From Hypomyces perniciosus (taxonomy: Eukaryota; Ascomycota; Sordariomycetes; Hypocreales; Hypocreaceae), in contig SPDT01000005.1 of NCBI GenBank assembly GCA_008477525.1, positions 4,030,001 to 4,094,000 of the forward strand: DNA of 64,000 nt. The letters are read 5' to 3'. The notes under the pieces were generated by a model. That model saw nothing but the letters and a program-made list of their open reading frames with translations. It made no database searches and was not told where the DNA came from. Of the stretch, positions 9,981 through 22,580 are shown in pieces. Position 1 is the stretch's first letter; every line of letters starts with the position of its first letter. Both the position numbers and the translations under genes were made by a program.

Positions 9981-12570
9981 GTAGGTATCATTGGGCCAGA
10001 GACGTTCATTCTGGCTGCTGGCATTATGATCAAATGATCCCTCAGTGTCTCTGTTTATCCGGATTTACAGCTTCGTGGTTCTATCAGCCGTGCTGCCGCA
10101 CGTCTCTACTCATAAATCTGGGCGCGGTTTGTGTGTGTGTTTGTGTGTGTGTTTTTCCCCCATCAAATTACTTATTTTGTATAGTTACTTAAATAGTCGT
10201 TAATACAATTATTTGCCTGAATCTACTAGTTCTATAGAATAGTGACTACGTTACCCTGCTTAGTATTTATCCTAAGCTTCTCTGCTAATATAAACCTATA
10301 AACCTTGGTTTATCCCTTAGGAATCAACCCGGGTCGTTATATTTTAGCAGCTGCCTTCTATTATTTATCTAAGGGAGTAATAGGTTCCTTTTTATAAAGG
10401 ACTATATTATCTATTTAAGTCTAAAACACTGTCTCTTTAAAAGGGGTAATACAAATAGTTTTTCTAAGCGCTATTTTATTTAACTTTAATAGTCCTTTTA
10501 CCTTAATAGGTAAAGAGATTAATCTATTAGGCGTAAGTAGCTATAAAAATAGAGTAATAGAGTTTAGAGAACTGGGAGTATAATGTAGGTATGCAGGCAG
10601 TGACTATATTAATCTCTGCCTTTTCCTTTAAGGAGAAAAGGGCTCTTATTATAGTCCTTAGGCTCCGAAAGTCGGCTTCCTTCCTCCGTGACCTTCCGTC
10701 GGTGCGGGCGCTCTTCCCTGGAGCTTCCCCGTATTACGGGCGTTGCTCCCGTAGTCCTCCGGCTTGCTCCTGACACAATAATAAGCTGGGCAAAGCCTTG
10801 GACTTGGACCTTTGTTGGAGCCTTTCCTGCTTCTTCCTTAGTCAAAATCGAACTAACAAGAGACTCCTCTTTCATTGGGGATAGTCTTTGACTATCAGCT
10901 TTGGCTTCTTGGATTGGAAGATGACCTGATAGCCGATCTTGTAGTGTAGGTCGTGGAATTCCGACCTCTCGGCTTGTTTTCGTGTCGCGTATATTGGAGT
11001 GTAGTCAGCAGTCATTTTTGATATGTATCAGAAAGGCACCTGAATTCCGTTTCTCTTCATCTTTTCTGATGTCCGATCAACCGTGGCTCTATCACTGATA
11101 GTTTCCTGGCCAGCCAATTTATAGTGCCAGAGAAACGCGTCGCGTTCCTCTTCCCCATAGTTTTAGACCTTCCTTGAGTTCCACATCGCAATTTCCTTCA
11201 TTTCGTCTTATCGGAGTTTTCTGACCTAATACACAGTATCCAACATTTCGCGACTGAGGCGCCCCTATGGACTCGGTGCAGCCCTTCTTCAATCATACAC
11301 TCTTTATGAGACTTCGGGGATTTTATGATGCCGGTTATGATGAATGAGAATGAAAATTGGCTATATAATTGTGATTGTTATTTTATCGAGATAGCGTTGT
11401 TGCATCATTAATGACGTGGCGACCTTGGGTTGGCACACTACTTGTACTCCGTACATGGTCCGATGTATATGACACACCTCTAAATCAGTGCTGCGGGAGG
11501 CCGACAATGTTTTGTAGCTCCGTAGAATTGAGTGTAGTCCATAGCTCATATAACAATTAAGATCTCCGATATCTTATAACCAGTCAGAGCAATAGAGAAT
11601 GAAGATAATTAATGAAGTGTATATAATATACGAACTATAGTACGAGTCGCATCACGTCAAACCGTGTTAATGGCAAATATTTGATAACACTCTGTTTTTA
11701 TTGTTGATGACCCACCTCATTCATTCATCAGACAATCGTCATTAATGACGATACCCGACCCTTTGAACCATTCCTCATAACCAAACGGGCTGGTGCCAGA
11801 TCATGCCGTTCCCCCGCCTATACGGAGTACTATATACGAAGTAAGAGGATACGAGGTTTATTCAAATCGTAACCCAGGGAGTGTTGATGGCCACAAGCGG
11901 CTTCGGGCTGTTGGCCCACAGAAATACCCCACCGCCAACAAGCCATCACAGCTGCTAGCCTGGAAGAATTTTATAAGAGGAGTTGAATACGTTGGTATTG
12001 TGCTAGATGCACGGGAGTCTGAATTGACCAATGTGATCCTGTTGTCTTCCTCTCGTGAGGAAGATTTTCTTACTTCAGCCTTTTTCCTCATATGTGTTAT
12101 TTCCTTATTATTACACCCCAACGGTCGGCATATTATGCCCATACTACATAGAGCGGTATACAGATAACATATTGCTATACCTCCTTCCACACCCTCACCA
12201 CAGAAAGACCCTATATCTCGCATCCTTACCTCTACTGACTCGGAAACAGAAGCCCCTCGCAACTGGAAACGTACAAATCAATGGATCTATTTATCTTGAT
12301 GGAACAACTCTAGTCTTGCCAACAGTGGCTATGTACTCCTAACTGACATTTTCTCTGACACTATGTAAAATTTCCGCTGCCAGGTAGTACATACCATGTG
12401 TATTAGCGTATCATCTGCCCCGCTCTCTTTCTTTGAGGCAGTCAAATAAGAGACCCAATGTCATTCATGACGACGCCTGTCAGGACCTATCCAACCTAAT
12501 TAGCAATATTTACGACAACCCCCAAGCCGTCGACTGTATGATTCAATTGCCTTAACTACGACCCCTCAAT
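9981..12570. other. Gene-free, AT-rich repeat debris
   Basis: No gene is supported. The stretch holds a short TG-repeat (10130-10152), a dispersed repeat (10178-10345), a very AT-rich tract (10340-10600) typical of RIP-degraded DNA, a faint resemblance at 11080-11170 to 13600-13670 and 30480-30530 (AATTTATAGTG/GAGAAACGCGTCGCGTT-like), and TACTCCGTA motifs at 11445 and 11821. Confidence 0.5.
10178..10345 (+). repeat. Dispersed repeat, copy A
   Basis: Alignable over about 165 bp with 52660-52815. Shared blocks include GTGACTACGTTACCCTGCT, TAATATAAACCTA and GGTTTATCCCTTGAGAATCA/GGTTTATCCCTTAGGAATCA. Most differences are C/T or G/A, with this copy the AT-richer one, consistent with RIP. Nature of the parent element unknown; LTR-derived is likely. 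Confidence 0.65.
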
Positions 12571-12574
12571 CTCA

Positions 12575-13020
12575 TACTTTCGGATAACATCAGTCTTCGT
12601 GTTGGAAATTGGATATGCAAGAAGGTCAGCCTCACCGGAGGAGCTGAACTGTCGGATAATATCGGAACGTGGTATTGGCAATACGAGGTCGGCAGCTTCA
12701 CTTTCACGGTTAAATTCTATTTAAAGGATTGCTTACGCAGCCTCTCTTCGTGTGTAAAGATAGCGGGGAAGGAAGCTAATTAGCAGAAGAACGAGAGAAT
12801 GCAAGCAACCCTTTTGATAATATGTTCAGGCTGGTTACATGACAGTATTATCCAACATGAACAAAGATGAAACAGAACGCGCGTTGTTTTCTTGTTATGA
12901 TGAAAAGGTCGAAAGGGAAACCAAATTAGAAGGGGGAACATGGTCAATTGAGTGGAATTCAAGTGCCCTATCTTCATGATGTGTTCAAGGTGACCACGTA
13001 ATTATGTTTTCCAACACATA
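12575..13020 (+). mobile_element. Copia 5'-region fragment
   Basis: Repeats the same Copia-leader/gag segment seen at 7030-7240 (+) and 1235-1490 (-): GGAAATTGGATATGCAAGAA at 12604, GATGAAACAGAACGCGCG at 12867, and CAATTGAGTGGAATTC at 12943. Full of stops; no protein can be made. Confidence 0.65.
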
Positions 13021-13194
13021 CCCATCTTTTAACGTCGTCGATGAATCTGCTAAGGTCAACCCCTCCGATACCCTTCTCCATGCCAAAAGTTATAAATTTG
13101 CCCAGAAGTGTACCATTGATCGCCTTAATAAGGCTATTTCACTGCAAGAAAATGAACGCTGCAGTCATGCGCTACTAGAACACCCATCAATAAT

Positions 13195-13300
13195 AGATCA
13201 ATAGTATGAGGGTATATGGAACGACTAGAAAACAATAGAATTCGATCCAAAGTAGGTAGGGAAAGCTGCTGCTTAAATAGAAAAAAATAGCTGACGAAAA
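13195..13300 (-). repeat. LTR-like dispersed repeat, diverged copy 2
   Basis: Contains GAATTCGATCC followed by AAAGCTGCTGCTTAAATA, the inverse of blocks in the copy at 8486. Diverged and shortened. Confidence 0.5.
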
Positions 13301-14430
13301 CAAACACTGGCTGGCTTGCAGATTGAGGAGTTGGATTTCCTGGGTTTATTATCCCATTCCTGAACTTGACAACATCGATTATTGCTCAAGGCTGCGAAGG
13401 AAGCCTACACGTCAATCATCGGGACAGAAAAGGGATGTGAAATGCTATTTTAAAGGTTGTCCAAAAATATAAACAAGCTACTATTTCGTAGACAAGGAGA
13501 CTACACAGGCTATACTTCTGTAAACTACAGCAACGTAGTGTCACGTAACGTGTATCATAGTCAGCAGTCACAATTGACCTCCCTGTGCATATCTTTCCTT
13601 CCCTTTCCAATAGTTCCTTAGCTCGCCAATTTTTAATGGGAGAGGAACGCGACGTGTTCCTCTCCTTCCCGTCATTGTATTTCTTCTTCCCATCATCCCA
13701 ATTAACAGAGTCTCCGCCTCTCAACCCATACTTTATCCAACAATAAGGGCCCTTGTTATCTGACATGAGCCCCTGACTGCTGGACGTTACAGCTTTCTGT
13801 AGGCATAATGCTGAATTTTTGAGATATGAAATTATGAAAACTGATATCCTCGGTACAGTCGGTTAACATGATATACAAATTTGGGCGCTCACACAATTCA
13901 AAAGCGCCGCAAGTGAGGCCAGGCAATATAGAACAGCAAACGGATGTGTTACCATCACTAGTACCTTGTAAGGACGAAGACTAAGTTCGGGTAAGATAGA
14001 GCGAGCATTCCGATTTGTTACTACTGGGCAGGTCGATGGTAAAATGCTTACGACGGCCGGTTCTACTGCATAAAGGTCTCTGATATTGGCTCCATGTCGA
14101 AACGCGATTGACTTGTATCAAGCTCAATCGAAACGCGGCCCACCTTGGTAGAATTGTCGTGTAAGTTATATAACATCATTTGAACTACCACGGTGTAACA
14201 CACTAGGCCTACAATTTTGCCGTAGCGGTAAATTTGACAGGAACCCATCAGTGCGCTGCCAACTCGCCAATCAACGTCTTTTCCACCTCCCTTTGAAGAC
14301 TCAGCACGAGCCTTTTGGTGTGTCTGCAGCATATTTTGGAGCTAGCTGCTACAGCTTTGAAAAGCAAACGATGCCTAATACCATTTACCGCCGTGGCCCG
14401 TGGACGGGATTGTGTTTAATCAGCAGAGCT
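13301..14430. other. Intergenic, no gene supported
   Basis: Short frames only. The segment around 13560-13700 vaguely resembles 11080-11170 and 30470-30560 and may be transposon-derived. Confidence 0.4.
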
Positions 14431-14698
14431 GAATCTCTGGACCGGCGAACTTTTGAAAGGATAGAAAGATTTCTCGGATATAAGGAGCGCCAAAAAGCCA
14501 CTTGCCGAGCACTTTCGCTCTGTTGCCCGCATTCGGCACAGCGCTGTCCACCGACGTTGAGTCAGCACAAAAGGCATAGAACAGTTATTAGTAGATGGCG
14601 AGGCCCTGGCTACGCTTTTAGGAGATACCAAACAGAAAAGCGAGATTGCCATGCTCCGGCAGGAGATCCAGGCGACTATGAATGAAGAGGCAGGATAA
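14430..14698 (+). pseudogene. Fragment of an unnamed fungal protein family, one in-frame stop
   Basis: In one frame the sequence reads KKPLAEHFRSVARIRHSAVHRR, a TGA codon (about 14559), and then TKGIEQLLVDGEALATLL and a coiled-coil-like tail ending MNEEAG with a stop at 14696-14698. The EIRHTAVHR-plus-acidic-helix pattern recalls a widespread fungal hypothetical protein family of unknown function (from memory, not verified). A CGA-to-TGA change would explain the stop. No start or upstream part is recognisable. Confidence 0.45.
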
Positions 14699-15048
14699 AA
14701 AGTACGATCCTTGCTGGAAAGTCGTGGAAGCCGCGATTACCTTTGCACAACAGAATTGCGGAAGCGTGATTCCTAATCGTTTGTCTTAAGTTTTCCTAGC
14801 TGAACGATCTGTGTGGAGGTCTAAGCCTTGCACGAAAACTTCTAGCGACCCAACTTCAAACAGCACCCACACCCGATGGCTCACCATTTGTTGGTCGAGA
14901 TGTATGATCGTTATGCATTTTCAATACTCAGTAAAGTACGCTCAAATTTGCAGTCTCACACTACTTTTTACACCACACTTCCTTACTTGGTGAATAGCTT
15001 CATAACTACATACAGAAATATTGGGTAGTCTTATCTAAAACATCCAAA

Positions 15049-16367
15049 TCACGACAGCGATGCAACGCCGGCCTTCATAGCTTTGAAGCGACTCCAGTCA
15101 TGACTGTCTTGCACCAAGCTCCATGCCATCACACCACCCAGTCCCTTCGCAGCAACAATCTCCGTGAACTTGCGCGCAATTAGCTTCGGTGTGTCCCAAG
15201 TCCAGTACACCCTCTTATTCGAGTCCCAGTACCACTGGCCGCCCAGCTGGCTATCCTCCCGTCCATTCTGGATGGCGTTCAGCAAGTCGCCTCCCCAGTT
15301 CGCCGCTTCGAATGTGACGGCGCCAGATAGACCAGTGTCGACACCGCCAGGGGCTTCGAGAACGGCAGTCTCACAGTCAGTGGGGGTGGTGCAGACGACA
15401 CCATTCTTGGTGGTGAACCATTTGGCGTAAAAGGCAAAGCCGAGACTTATCTTACAAGCGGTCATGCCGCGGTTGAGATAAATGTTGATGGTGTCGAGTG
15501 AACCAGCGGCAGAGGTGTGATGGGTGGTCCTGTTCATTCGGCGGTTCATTAAGTCATAAGTCATAACCTAGAGTATGTCAGTTCATCGTATCACATTTGA
15601 GGCACTAACATTTGCACTCACATTGACGTGGTCCACAACCTTGTTAATCTTGGGCACCTGCTGTGGTGTAAAGGCAATCATGTCCTCCTCGCGTCCAGGC
15701 ACAGCGATGGAAAGTTCCTTGTCACCAATTGCTGTCTTGATCTCGGCTAAAAAGAGTGGGAAGGTCTCGATCTCACTCGTCTTCTTGTCGTTAGGGATCG
15801 ATCTATAGTCGTCGCAATTGCCGCCCGGATACTCCCAGTCAATATCTACTCCGTACAGAACATGAGTCAATACATACTGCACCTCCTAATCGCAGTCGCG
15901 GCTGAGACCAAGCTTACCGACACAGTCGTATCCAAGTCTGTCGAGCGTGGCAGCAACATTCTTGGCGTAGGTCTTGCGCGTCTGCTCAGTTGCGGCGGCA
16001 GCGCTGAAACCAGCCGTGTCTCCCCAGCCGCCGATGGCCATGCACACCTTGGTACCTCCATCGAACATTGCACGAATTTGGCTCAGAGGCATGAAGGGAG
16101 TATACTGCCCGCCCCAGTTAAAGAGAGTTGTGTCAGCAAACGCGGTGATGACATGGGTGACACCAGCAGTGATAGACTTGTCCGGCAAGCTCGCAGTGTG
16201 CCATCTGGAAAGATGTGAGTATATGTAGTCATCTAGGGAAAATGCTTCGTCTGCGATGAGAGTAATGGTGGAAGCTGGACTTACTGGTCGAAATACATGG
16301 TAAGACGAGGCTTGGCCACCGCACCGGTGGCGGCGGCTGCCATTGTGGCGAGTATTGAGGAACGCAT
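15049..16367 (-). CDS. Secreted GH18 chitinase, four exons
   Basis: Exons on the minus strand: 16367-16285, 16204-15918, 15845-15622 and 15567-15049. Introns are 80, 72 and 54 nt, with GTAAGT, GTAAGC and GTGAGT donors. The joined frame is 1113 nt, 370 residues, with phases matching at every junction. It starts with a signal-peptide-like MRSSILATMAAAATGAVA. Domain signs of glycoside hydrolase 18 are CMAIGGWGD (about 90), the catalytic YDCVDIDWE (DxxDxDxE, spanning the second junction), VNVMTYDLMN (spanning the third) and GGVMAWSLVQD near the end. It should hydrolyse chitin outside the cell. Size fits short fungal class V chitinases without binding domains. The second intron contains a TACTCCGTA motif. 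All catalytic residues are present; it looks functional. Confidence 0.92.
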
Positions 16368-18268
16368 TGCGATGGCAACAAAACAACTCCAACAACTATA
16401 AAAGGAACTGCGAGAAAATAGGAGAAGCAGATATACACATATTGGCTTTCGCATAAAAGACTTAAAATAAACATTGTCCATATTTAGACTGCAATGACTG
16501 AGAGGTATCCGTTTGTCCGCTTAGACAGCAATGTTCATTTATTGACTTTTGGCCTCCTGAGTCAATGCGTCAAGTCTATTTGTCTCTTGGTCAGCTACAT
16601 ATTCTCGGAGAGCCGCATAACCGTCTGTTTGGAGACTTCCGAGTTGGCATGTTCTCAATTGGCAGAGTGTTTATAGTCTTTATGGACGCTTGATCTATTA
16701 ATACTGTATGTACTGTATGTACTGTATGTTCAGTATTGCTCATATTCGGTTTCCTCCTTTATCGAGTCTCTGTTTCTTTAGAGACTAGACGCACGGACTA
16801 GCAGGTACATAAAAATACTAATATATACCTAGTTAAATGGAGGATCCAGAAGTGTGCCGCCCCATACTGGTAGGTACAAAAGACACCAAGAGCTACTTTA
16901 TTGGCGTTCACACTTGGCAGTGTGTAATTAATCAATCAATATACAAAGATTTGGAGCTATTCTTATTGATTTAATGATGGATAAAGCGTGAAGTAAGAGC
17001 TCCAAAAACTGTTGCAGTACTGTGACTCATCGCTGGTGCCTTAGTGTTAAAAATAGTAATATGCACTATGTGGGTCTTTCCAAATATTAGAACAGTGTAA
17101 GTGAAAGAGGAAGCCGAATATGAACGGCACTGTACTGTCCTGTATATAATATTGTCTCACTCTAATGGGCACCTTTTTTGATCTAACGCTGTTATATTAT
17201 GAAGTAAATAATAGTGAAAGTAGGATAAATTAATGTGATGATGAAAGTGGCCCAGGAACCTTTATCAACAATGCCACGCTCCAATGCCATTTAGAATTAT
17301 TTGAGGGGTAGATGTGCCACCCCATGGATCGCGGACTTGATTCAGATAATCAATCCTAATCTCGGATTCAGATTCACCGATTCGCTAATGAATCGCTCCG
17401 ATTAATTACATCACTGTGAGTCAGACGCAGCAGCCTTGTGCATGCGCATGAATGTCTGCATTGCCACTGCTGAGGGGACAGCGTTGGCTTTCCAAGTGCA
17501 AAAACCTCCTTGCATTGCCTCGTGGACCTTGAGAATGGCCTCATTCAGTGACCGCTATTCTATGTATTCACAATCGCTCTTGAGTACGTATTACAAAATA
17601 GGCAGCACTGTGGACAATGACGAGGAGAAGTCCGCTCTCTGTTTGATGCAGCTCTTGAGGCTGTTGCTGCCTGGTCCCGCCGTTGGGCATTTGCAATTGA
17701 AGGCTCAATTACGATTACCCCGCAGGACACTTGAATATTAGCTACCCCGTTTGTCACTCGCTCTATAACAAGTCCTGAACTTAGATTGCCTTCCAGAGTT
17801 AAGCGAGATATTTCACTTCGAGTGATCCGTCACGGAAACTACTCGCGGTATCCTTCCAGGAGCTCATAAACGGCCGTGTAGCGGGACCAACACCGCGTTC
17901 TAGAGTGCTTCTAGATTAGTGGCTTACTAGAACTCATTTGGGCCTTTATAACCGTAGTCACGTGGCCACTATGCAGCAACTTTAACTCCGTGGTCTAATT
18001 ACCATGTGTTCGACACAACATCAAGAACAACCTAACGATCTGGTTGTGTTCGGAGGCAATAACAGGCCAACGTTTACGATAAATGAAGACTCTCTATTTC
18101 TAAATAAATGAGGGGGGATTATGTAACATTTATATATATAATTGACAGGAATAATGCATGACTTTACTGAAACATTTGGCGTAACTAGCATTGCTATTAT
18201 CCAGTAGCGACTAGAGCTTGACAGGTAGTGAGCAATTATCCGGCACATCTTAAAGAGTGTTATAGTTA
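16368..18268. other. Intergenic; microsatellite, no gene
   Basis: A TACTGTATG tandem run lies at about 16702-16729. The remainder, including AT-rich DNA at 17150-17410, has only short frames without recognisable products. Confidence 0.5.
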
Positions 18269-20385
18269 ATGTGCAGACGATGCGTAGACGATCCCCGTTG
18301 GAAAGGAGCTCTGCCGAAGAGGAGCGCCACGGACCTCCTCGCCTGCCTCGTTCACGACGTGGAACTAGCACTCTCCAGGGGAGAGGAAGCATCGGTCCTC
18401 ACCCTCGACATCTCGGGAGCTTTTGACATCGTGATGAAGAACCGCATGACCCTCCGACTCAGAGAACAGGGGTGGCCAGATCAGCTCACCAGATGGGTGG
18501 AGTCCTTCCTGAGCGACCGCACGGCCTCCGTCCGGAAAGGAGACGGCACCACCCTCCCCCGCAGCGAACTCAAGTGCGGAACTCCCCAGGGATCCCCCTT
18601 CTCACCAATCCTGTTCATGCTGTACGTCGCCCCGCTCCTGGGAACAGGATGTGCCAGCAACAAACGCTTTGGCTACGCAGACGACGTCGCCTTCTTGGCC
18701 ACAGGCCCTCACACGGGCTACACCTCGGTGATGCTACAGAACGAGTTGGACCGGGCGGTCCGTTGGGGTCAGGAAAATGCAATCTCCTTCGCTCCAGACA
18801 AAGCCGAACTCCTTCACTTTCACAGGAGACGCGGGCCTAATCCTCAACACCCAGTCACACTGGAAGGAAGACAGGTCAACCCCAAACAACACATGAAATG
18901 GCTCGGCGTCATCCTCGACCCCAAGCTGACGTTCAAAAAACACGTGGAGACCCAAGCGGGCAAGGCCCTGAAGACGGCCAATTTCCTCAAGAGTCTCAAC
19001 AAGACCCGGAAAGGTTCCCCCCCTAATGCAGTGGCCATGGCGGCCAAGGCCTGCGTACTACCAGTCGCCCTGTACGGCATGGAGGCATAGTGGCCCGGCT
19101 TGGAGAGAGAATCCAGGAACAACCCAGGCAGCATGGTGAGCACAGGCGTCAACAACCTCGCAGCAAAACTAGACAAAGCCTTCAAAACTGCAGCCCGCGC
19201 CGTCCTCCCAGTCTGGAAGACCACCCCCGTCCCGGTGCTTCACAGAGAGTCCGGCGTCCCGCCCGCACTCACGGTGCTCGCCCAGGCGAGGCTAAGAAAC
19301 TCCGCCCGACTTGCGGGCCTGGACCGTTCCCATCCGCTGGCCGACAGGTTTGACAGACCGACCGTCCAGCTCCCTGCGACACGTCTACAGAGGACAGCCA
19401 GACTTGTCGGCAGATCCATCCGACCTACTCTCTTCGCCCATAAACCCCGTTTCGTCAGAGCCGGCCCGAGCTTTGAGACACTCGGGAAGGAGATGGCCAC
19501 GCGGAAGCACCTTGAACTAATAGACTCGATGCCAGCCTCGACAATCGCGGCTTACTCAGAAGGCTCCCAACTCGACGGGAAGACAGGATGGGGAGCAGCA
19601 GTATACTACAGAGCCAAAGTCCACAAGGACTGCGGGCCACTCGCCAACGCAGAGGTCTACGACGCAGAAGCCGTGGGAGCTGCTAGGGCGATCAGAACAG
19701 CAGCCGGACTCGCAAGGAACGACCCCAGAATCAACGAAATACACGTCTTTCTTGACAATACGTCAGTGGTCAGAGGCCTGCTGGGCGAAGCCCCAACCTC
19801 GTCACAAGAAGAGTTCATGCGGTTCCAACGCATGGCAGAAGAGATACACCCCTGCAAGGTGTTTGTTTCCTGGGTGCCAGGCCACAAAGACATACGAGGC
19901 AACGAAATGGCGGACGAACTAGCGAAAGAAGGGACGGCCCACAACCTCCCCTCTCAGAGTTGGAGCACTCTAGCGCACATCAAACGCTGGGCAAAAGCGG
20001 AAAGAGCAACCCTCCAGGAGAAGTACTGGGAGGCGAACGCCCCGGAAAGCTATCAACTGTGGGGCCTAGGAGCACCTACAAATCCCCCGGAACTGAAACT
20101 CCCCCGACCCATCTTACACAGGCTGCTAGCAGAAAGGTCTGGTCACGGAGACTTCCAAAGCTACCACGACCGTTTTGGCCACGACACGCAATCCCATTGC
20201 AGATGCGGCTCCCCCAAGGAGCCGGGGCACTTTGCCGAATGCCGCATGACGAGGGCTTCCTCCCCGAAACACCGAGAGGCGAGAGAGCAGTCACATACCT
20301 ACTAGGACCCAAGGGGAGCGAGGCTTTCCAGAAGCTGGTGGAGGAGGTGAACCCATACGGCCCCCCTCTACAAGACATAGATTGA
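18269..20385 (+). pseudogene. LINE ORF2: reverse transcriptase and RNase H
   Basis: The frame holds the RT palm (VLTLDISGAFD, CGTPQGSPFSP, and catalytic FGYADD at about 18670). It is broken by a TAG at 19088-19090 and then stays open in the same frame to 20305. Reading through gives GMEA-stop-WPGL; related elements suggest tryptophan there, so TGG to TAG is likely. The second half carries RNase H (TIAAYSEGSQ, EVYDAEAVGA, VFLDNTS, WVPGHKDIRGNEMADELA) and a CRCGSPKEPGHFAEC cluster. A second, frame-shifting lesion near 20230 moves the expected C-terminus (VTYLLGPKGSEAFQKLV) to another frame ending at 20385. It would have copied RNA at nicked target DNA. Confidence 0.85.
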
Positions 20386-20537
20386 GAACACACCAAAACT
20401 TTCCTTTGTCCAGCGAAACGTAGCGAACAGGGTCTAGACCCCTGGCTCCTACCGACCTGTTGCCCAAACGAGGCTGTTGTACCTAGATACAGAGTGGTCG
20501 TAAATAGTAATAAAAAAAAAAAAAAAAAAAAAAAAAA
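18275..20537 (+). mobile_element. Tad-like LINE (I superfamily), 5'-truncated, with poly(A)
   Basis: The element begins inside the reverse transcriptase (LPKRSATDLLACLVHD) and runs through RT, RNase H and a cysteine/histidine cluster to a 3' UTR and a 26-nt A run (20512-20537). 5' truncation is the normal outcome of target-primed reverse transcription. A shorter copy of the same 3' end lies at 31280-31584, and a decayed inverted relative at 41963-42400. Confidence 0.9.
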
Positions 20538-20584
20538 GGGTGGCGAGGAACAACAGGCTGATGCACGGCTCACATGCGACCCGG

Positions 20585-20781
20585 TATCAATCACTGATCA
20601 ACAGTTATAGGGCTCATTGAAGGATTAGAAAATGATTGAATTCGACACTCTTGCTGATCCCAAGTTAGGTGGGAAAAGCTGCTACTTAAATACATAAAAC
20701 TAGGTGGCTTGGAATGAATGTTCTTCATAAAGGAGTGATCCGTTAGAATGAAGAGATCTGGCTTCATTACTGAGGTTGACA
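20585..20781 (-). repeat. LTR-like dispersed repeat, copy 3 (inverted)
   Basis: Reverse complement of the repeat at 8486-8790: AATTCGACACTCTTGCTGAT and CCCAAGTTAGGTGGGAAAAG are shared almost exactly, and the far end ACTGAGGTTGACA (to 20781) mirrors the TGTCAACCTCAGT start of copy 1. Internal sequence is shorter than in copy 1. Confidence 0.65.
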
Positions 20782-21464
20782 GGTGATAAGATCGAAGCGA
20801 AGAACATCGTTGTGGTTTGCGGCGCCGTGAAGCTTGATAACAAGAGTACTGCGTTGGTCAGGGAGCTTGGGATAAGTGTCGAACCTAGCCATCTCTGGTG
20901 AATAATGAAGTTCAGGCCTCTAGAGAGGAGAGCTTGCAGGCAAACTACATAACTTCCTAAGATGACCCTATTATGCGATAAAACAGTGTATGCTGCATAT
21001 CTGACAGTAATTTATCCAAATTGTAGGAAGCATGCATATATGAGTGTACCGTCTATGCTCCTCGTCCCGGTTCCGCATAAGTCAGCTCACCTGAATGTCG
21101 CCAGAACGAACCCCGAATTCTTCACTACCTATTGTCCTATGTGATAGAAGGTGCTTGGTGATGGCTTCAATCAGTTTGAGACTCTAGTCTAATTTAGTTC
21201 CTAAATTGGCATAGCTTTTGTTTTATGGCTTAAGGTACTTGGGAATAATGCGGTGTGCTTAATGGCTGTGGCCTAGGTTGTGGTTGTATTAGTACGTACC
21301 GATAGAAGGTGATAAAGCAGCCTGTGGCGTGTGCACGTTAAATTACACTGCGTCCCTGCGTTCTCCCTTTCATCATCATCACCCCGACATTCACGTTCAC
21401 TTTCACTCCTCGCACACTTCCCTTTGCTATCTTCCAACTGCAATCTTTTTTGTCCGTATTCTCA
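20782..21464. other. Intergenic, upstream region of the next gene
   Basis: No gene or repeat is recognisable. The last 130 bp are pyrimidine-rich (CATCATCATCACC, CTTTCACTCC), as is common before fungal start codons. Confidence 0.4.
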
Positions 21465-22580
21465 ATGGATTCTCCATCGCCTTCGTCGGCCGCCTCACCG
21501 CCTCACCAGAATACCGAGCCATCAATCTATCAACTGGTACGACGTTACTCTCGTGAACGACTGATCGTTGATCCCTCCCTCTGGACTAGTCGTCATGTTG
21601 AGCTTCTAGGATTCGAGTTCCAAGAAGCAGTCCCCGCTGTACTTCTAGACATAGAGCCTAGCCCAGCAAAGGACCCGTTGCTTCTGTGGTATATCGAGCG
21701 TCTCTGCACTTTCAATGGATCTGCGACACGCCATAGCATGTTCTTTGGTACTCTAGGTGCTAAGAACGGCCCATTCCAAGCGCTGTGAGTTTGACAGCAC
21801 ACCACTCATACAACTAAAACTGTTGTTATTCGTATTAATGGACACACGTTCATAGTGAAAATCTTCACTTTTACTTCAATGACTGCCACGTTAGAGCTCT
21901 TCCTTACGTGGTGTTCTTTCTTAGCAATAATCGGATAAAGGCACGCAATGGGCAAGTTCCCCTATCGCTGCGTATGTTGATTCCACGAAAATCGATGAAA
22001 TTCGTCGCGACGGCGTCTGTGGAGTTCAAGGAACACGATACCACAAGCCAGGCGTGGAGTTGTATCGTATAAAACTACAGAACATCATGCCTCTGGACGC
22101 CTTTCATGACCCCTATATCGTGGCGCTCCTGATAGGCGTAGCCCAGCGTCAACAACATGCCCTCGAAGGGCGGAACACTGAACCATCAACATTCCTAGTC
22201 AGTGCTCAAACATTGTATATATTGTTTTGTTGGTTTCTAATTTAGCCTCGTTGCAGTCATACGTTTTCTTCACCAAAAAGGATGACAAAGAGCACATGCA
22301 CCTTTTTTCAGCAGATATACCTTCAACCTTTCTTGAGAAGCTCGACCATCCTTCCATCCCTACTCTAAGCTGGGGCTCATCACCTATACTCATTCGACAT
22401 ATAACCATTCCATTTCTACCTTATAATAACTTCTGGGATCGAGTATTGTTGCTTCTGCATCCTCCAGATTACACAGAGGACTTTAAGGTAGACACCAGTG
22501 AACTGAACGATATGGTACATTTAGACACTCTCCAAACAAGGGAGCCACTCCACACACCAGCAGACGCTCGAGGGCCATAG
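21465..22580 (+). CDS. Unrecognised spliced gene, three exons proposed, 3' end replaced
   Basis: Exon 1 (21465-21784) starts [15 protein letters not shown] and ends at a GTGAGT donor. The best continuation in frame is an exon from about 21957 to 22197 ([42 protein letters not shown]). A 59-nt intron (22198-22256, GTCAGT to GCAG) then leads to [15 protein letters not shown] and [16 protein letters not shown]. Phases agree across these joins, but the acceptor before exon 2 would be AAG, and an alternative TAG acceptor at 21924 leads to an early stop. I recall fungal hypothetical proteins with a similar RDGVxGxxGTRY and AMAQRQ pattern but no function. Its last 45 or so nucleotides run into WD40-coding DNA in another frame, so the original 3' end is probably lost. 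Confidence 0.5.

Noticed and set aside
14251..14685. 144-codon plus-strand frame
   Set aside because: It overlaps the better-supported family fragment at 14430-14698 in another frame and shows no domain of its own.
15164..16228. Plus-strand frames opposite the chitinase
   Set aside because: Shadows of the minus-strand chitinase exons, which have matching splice phases and catalytic motifs.
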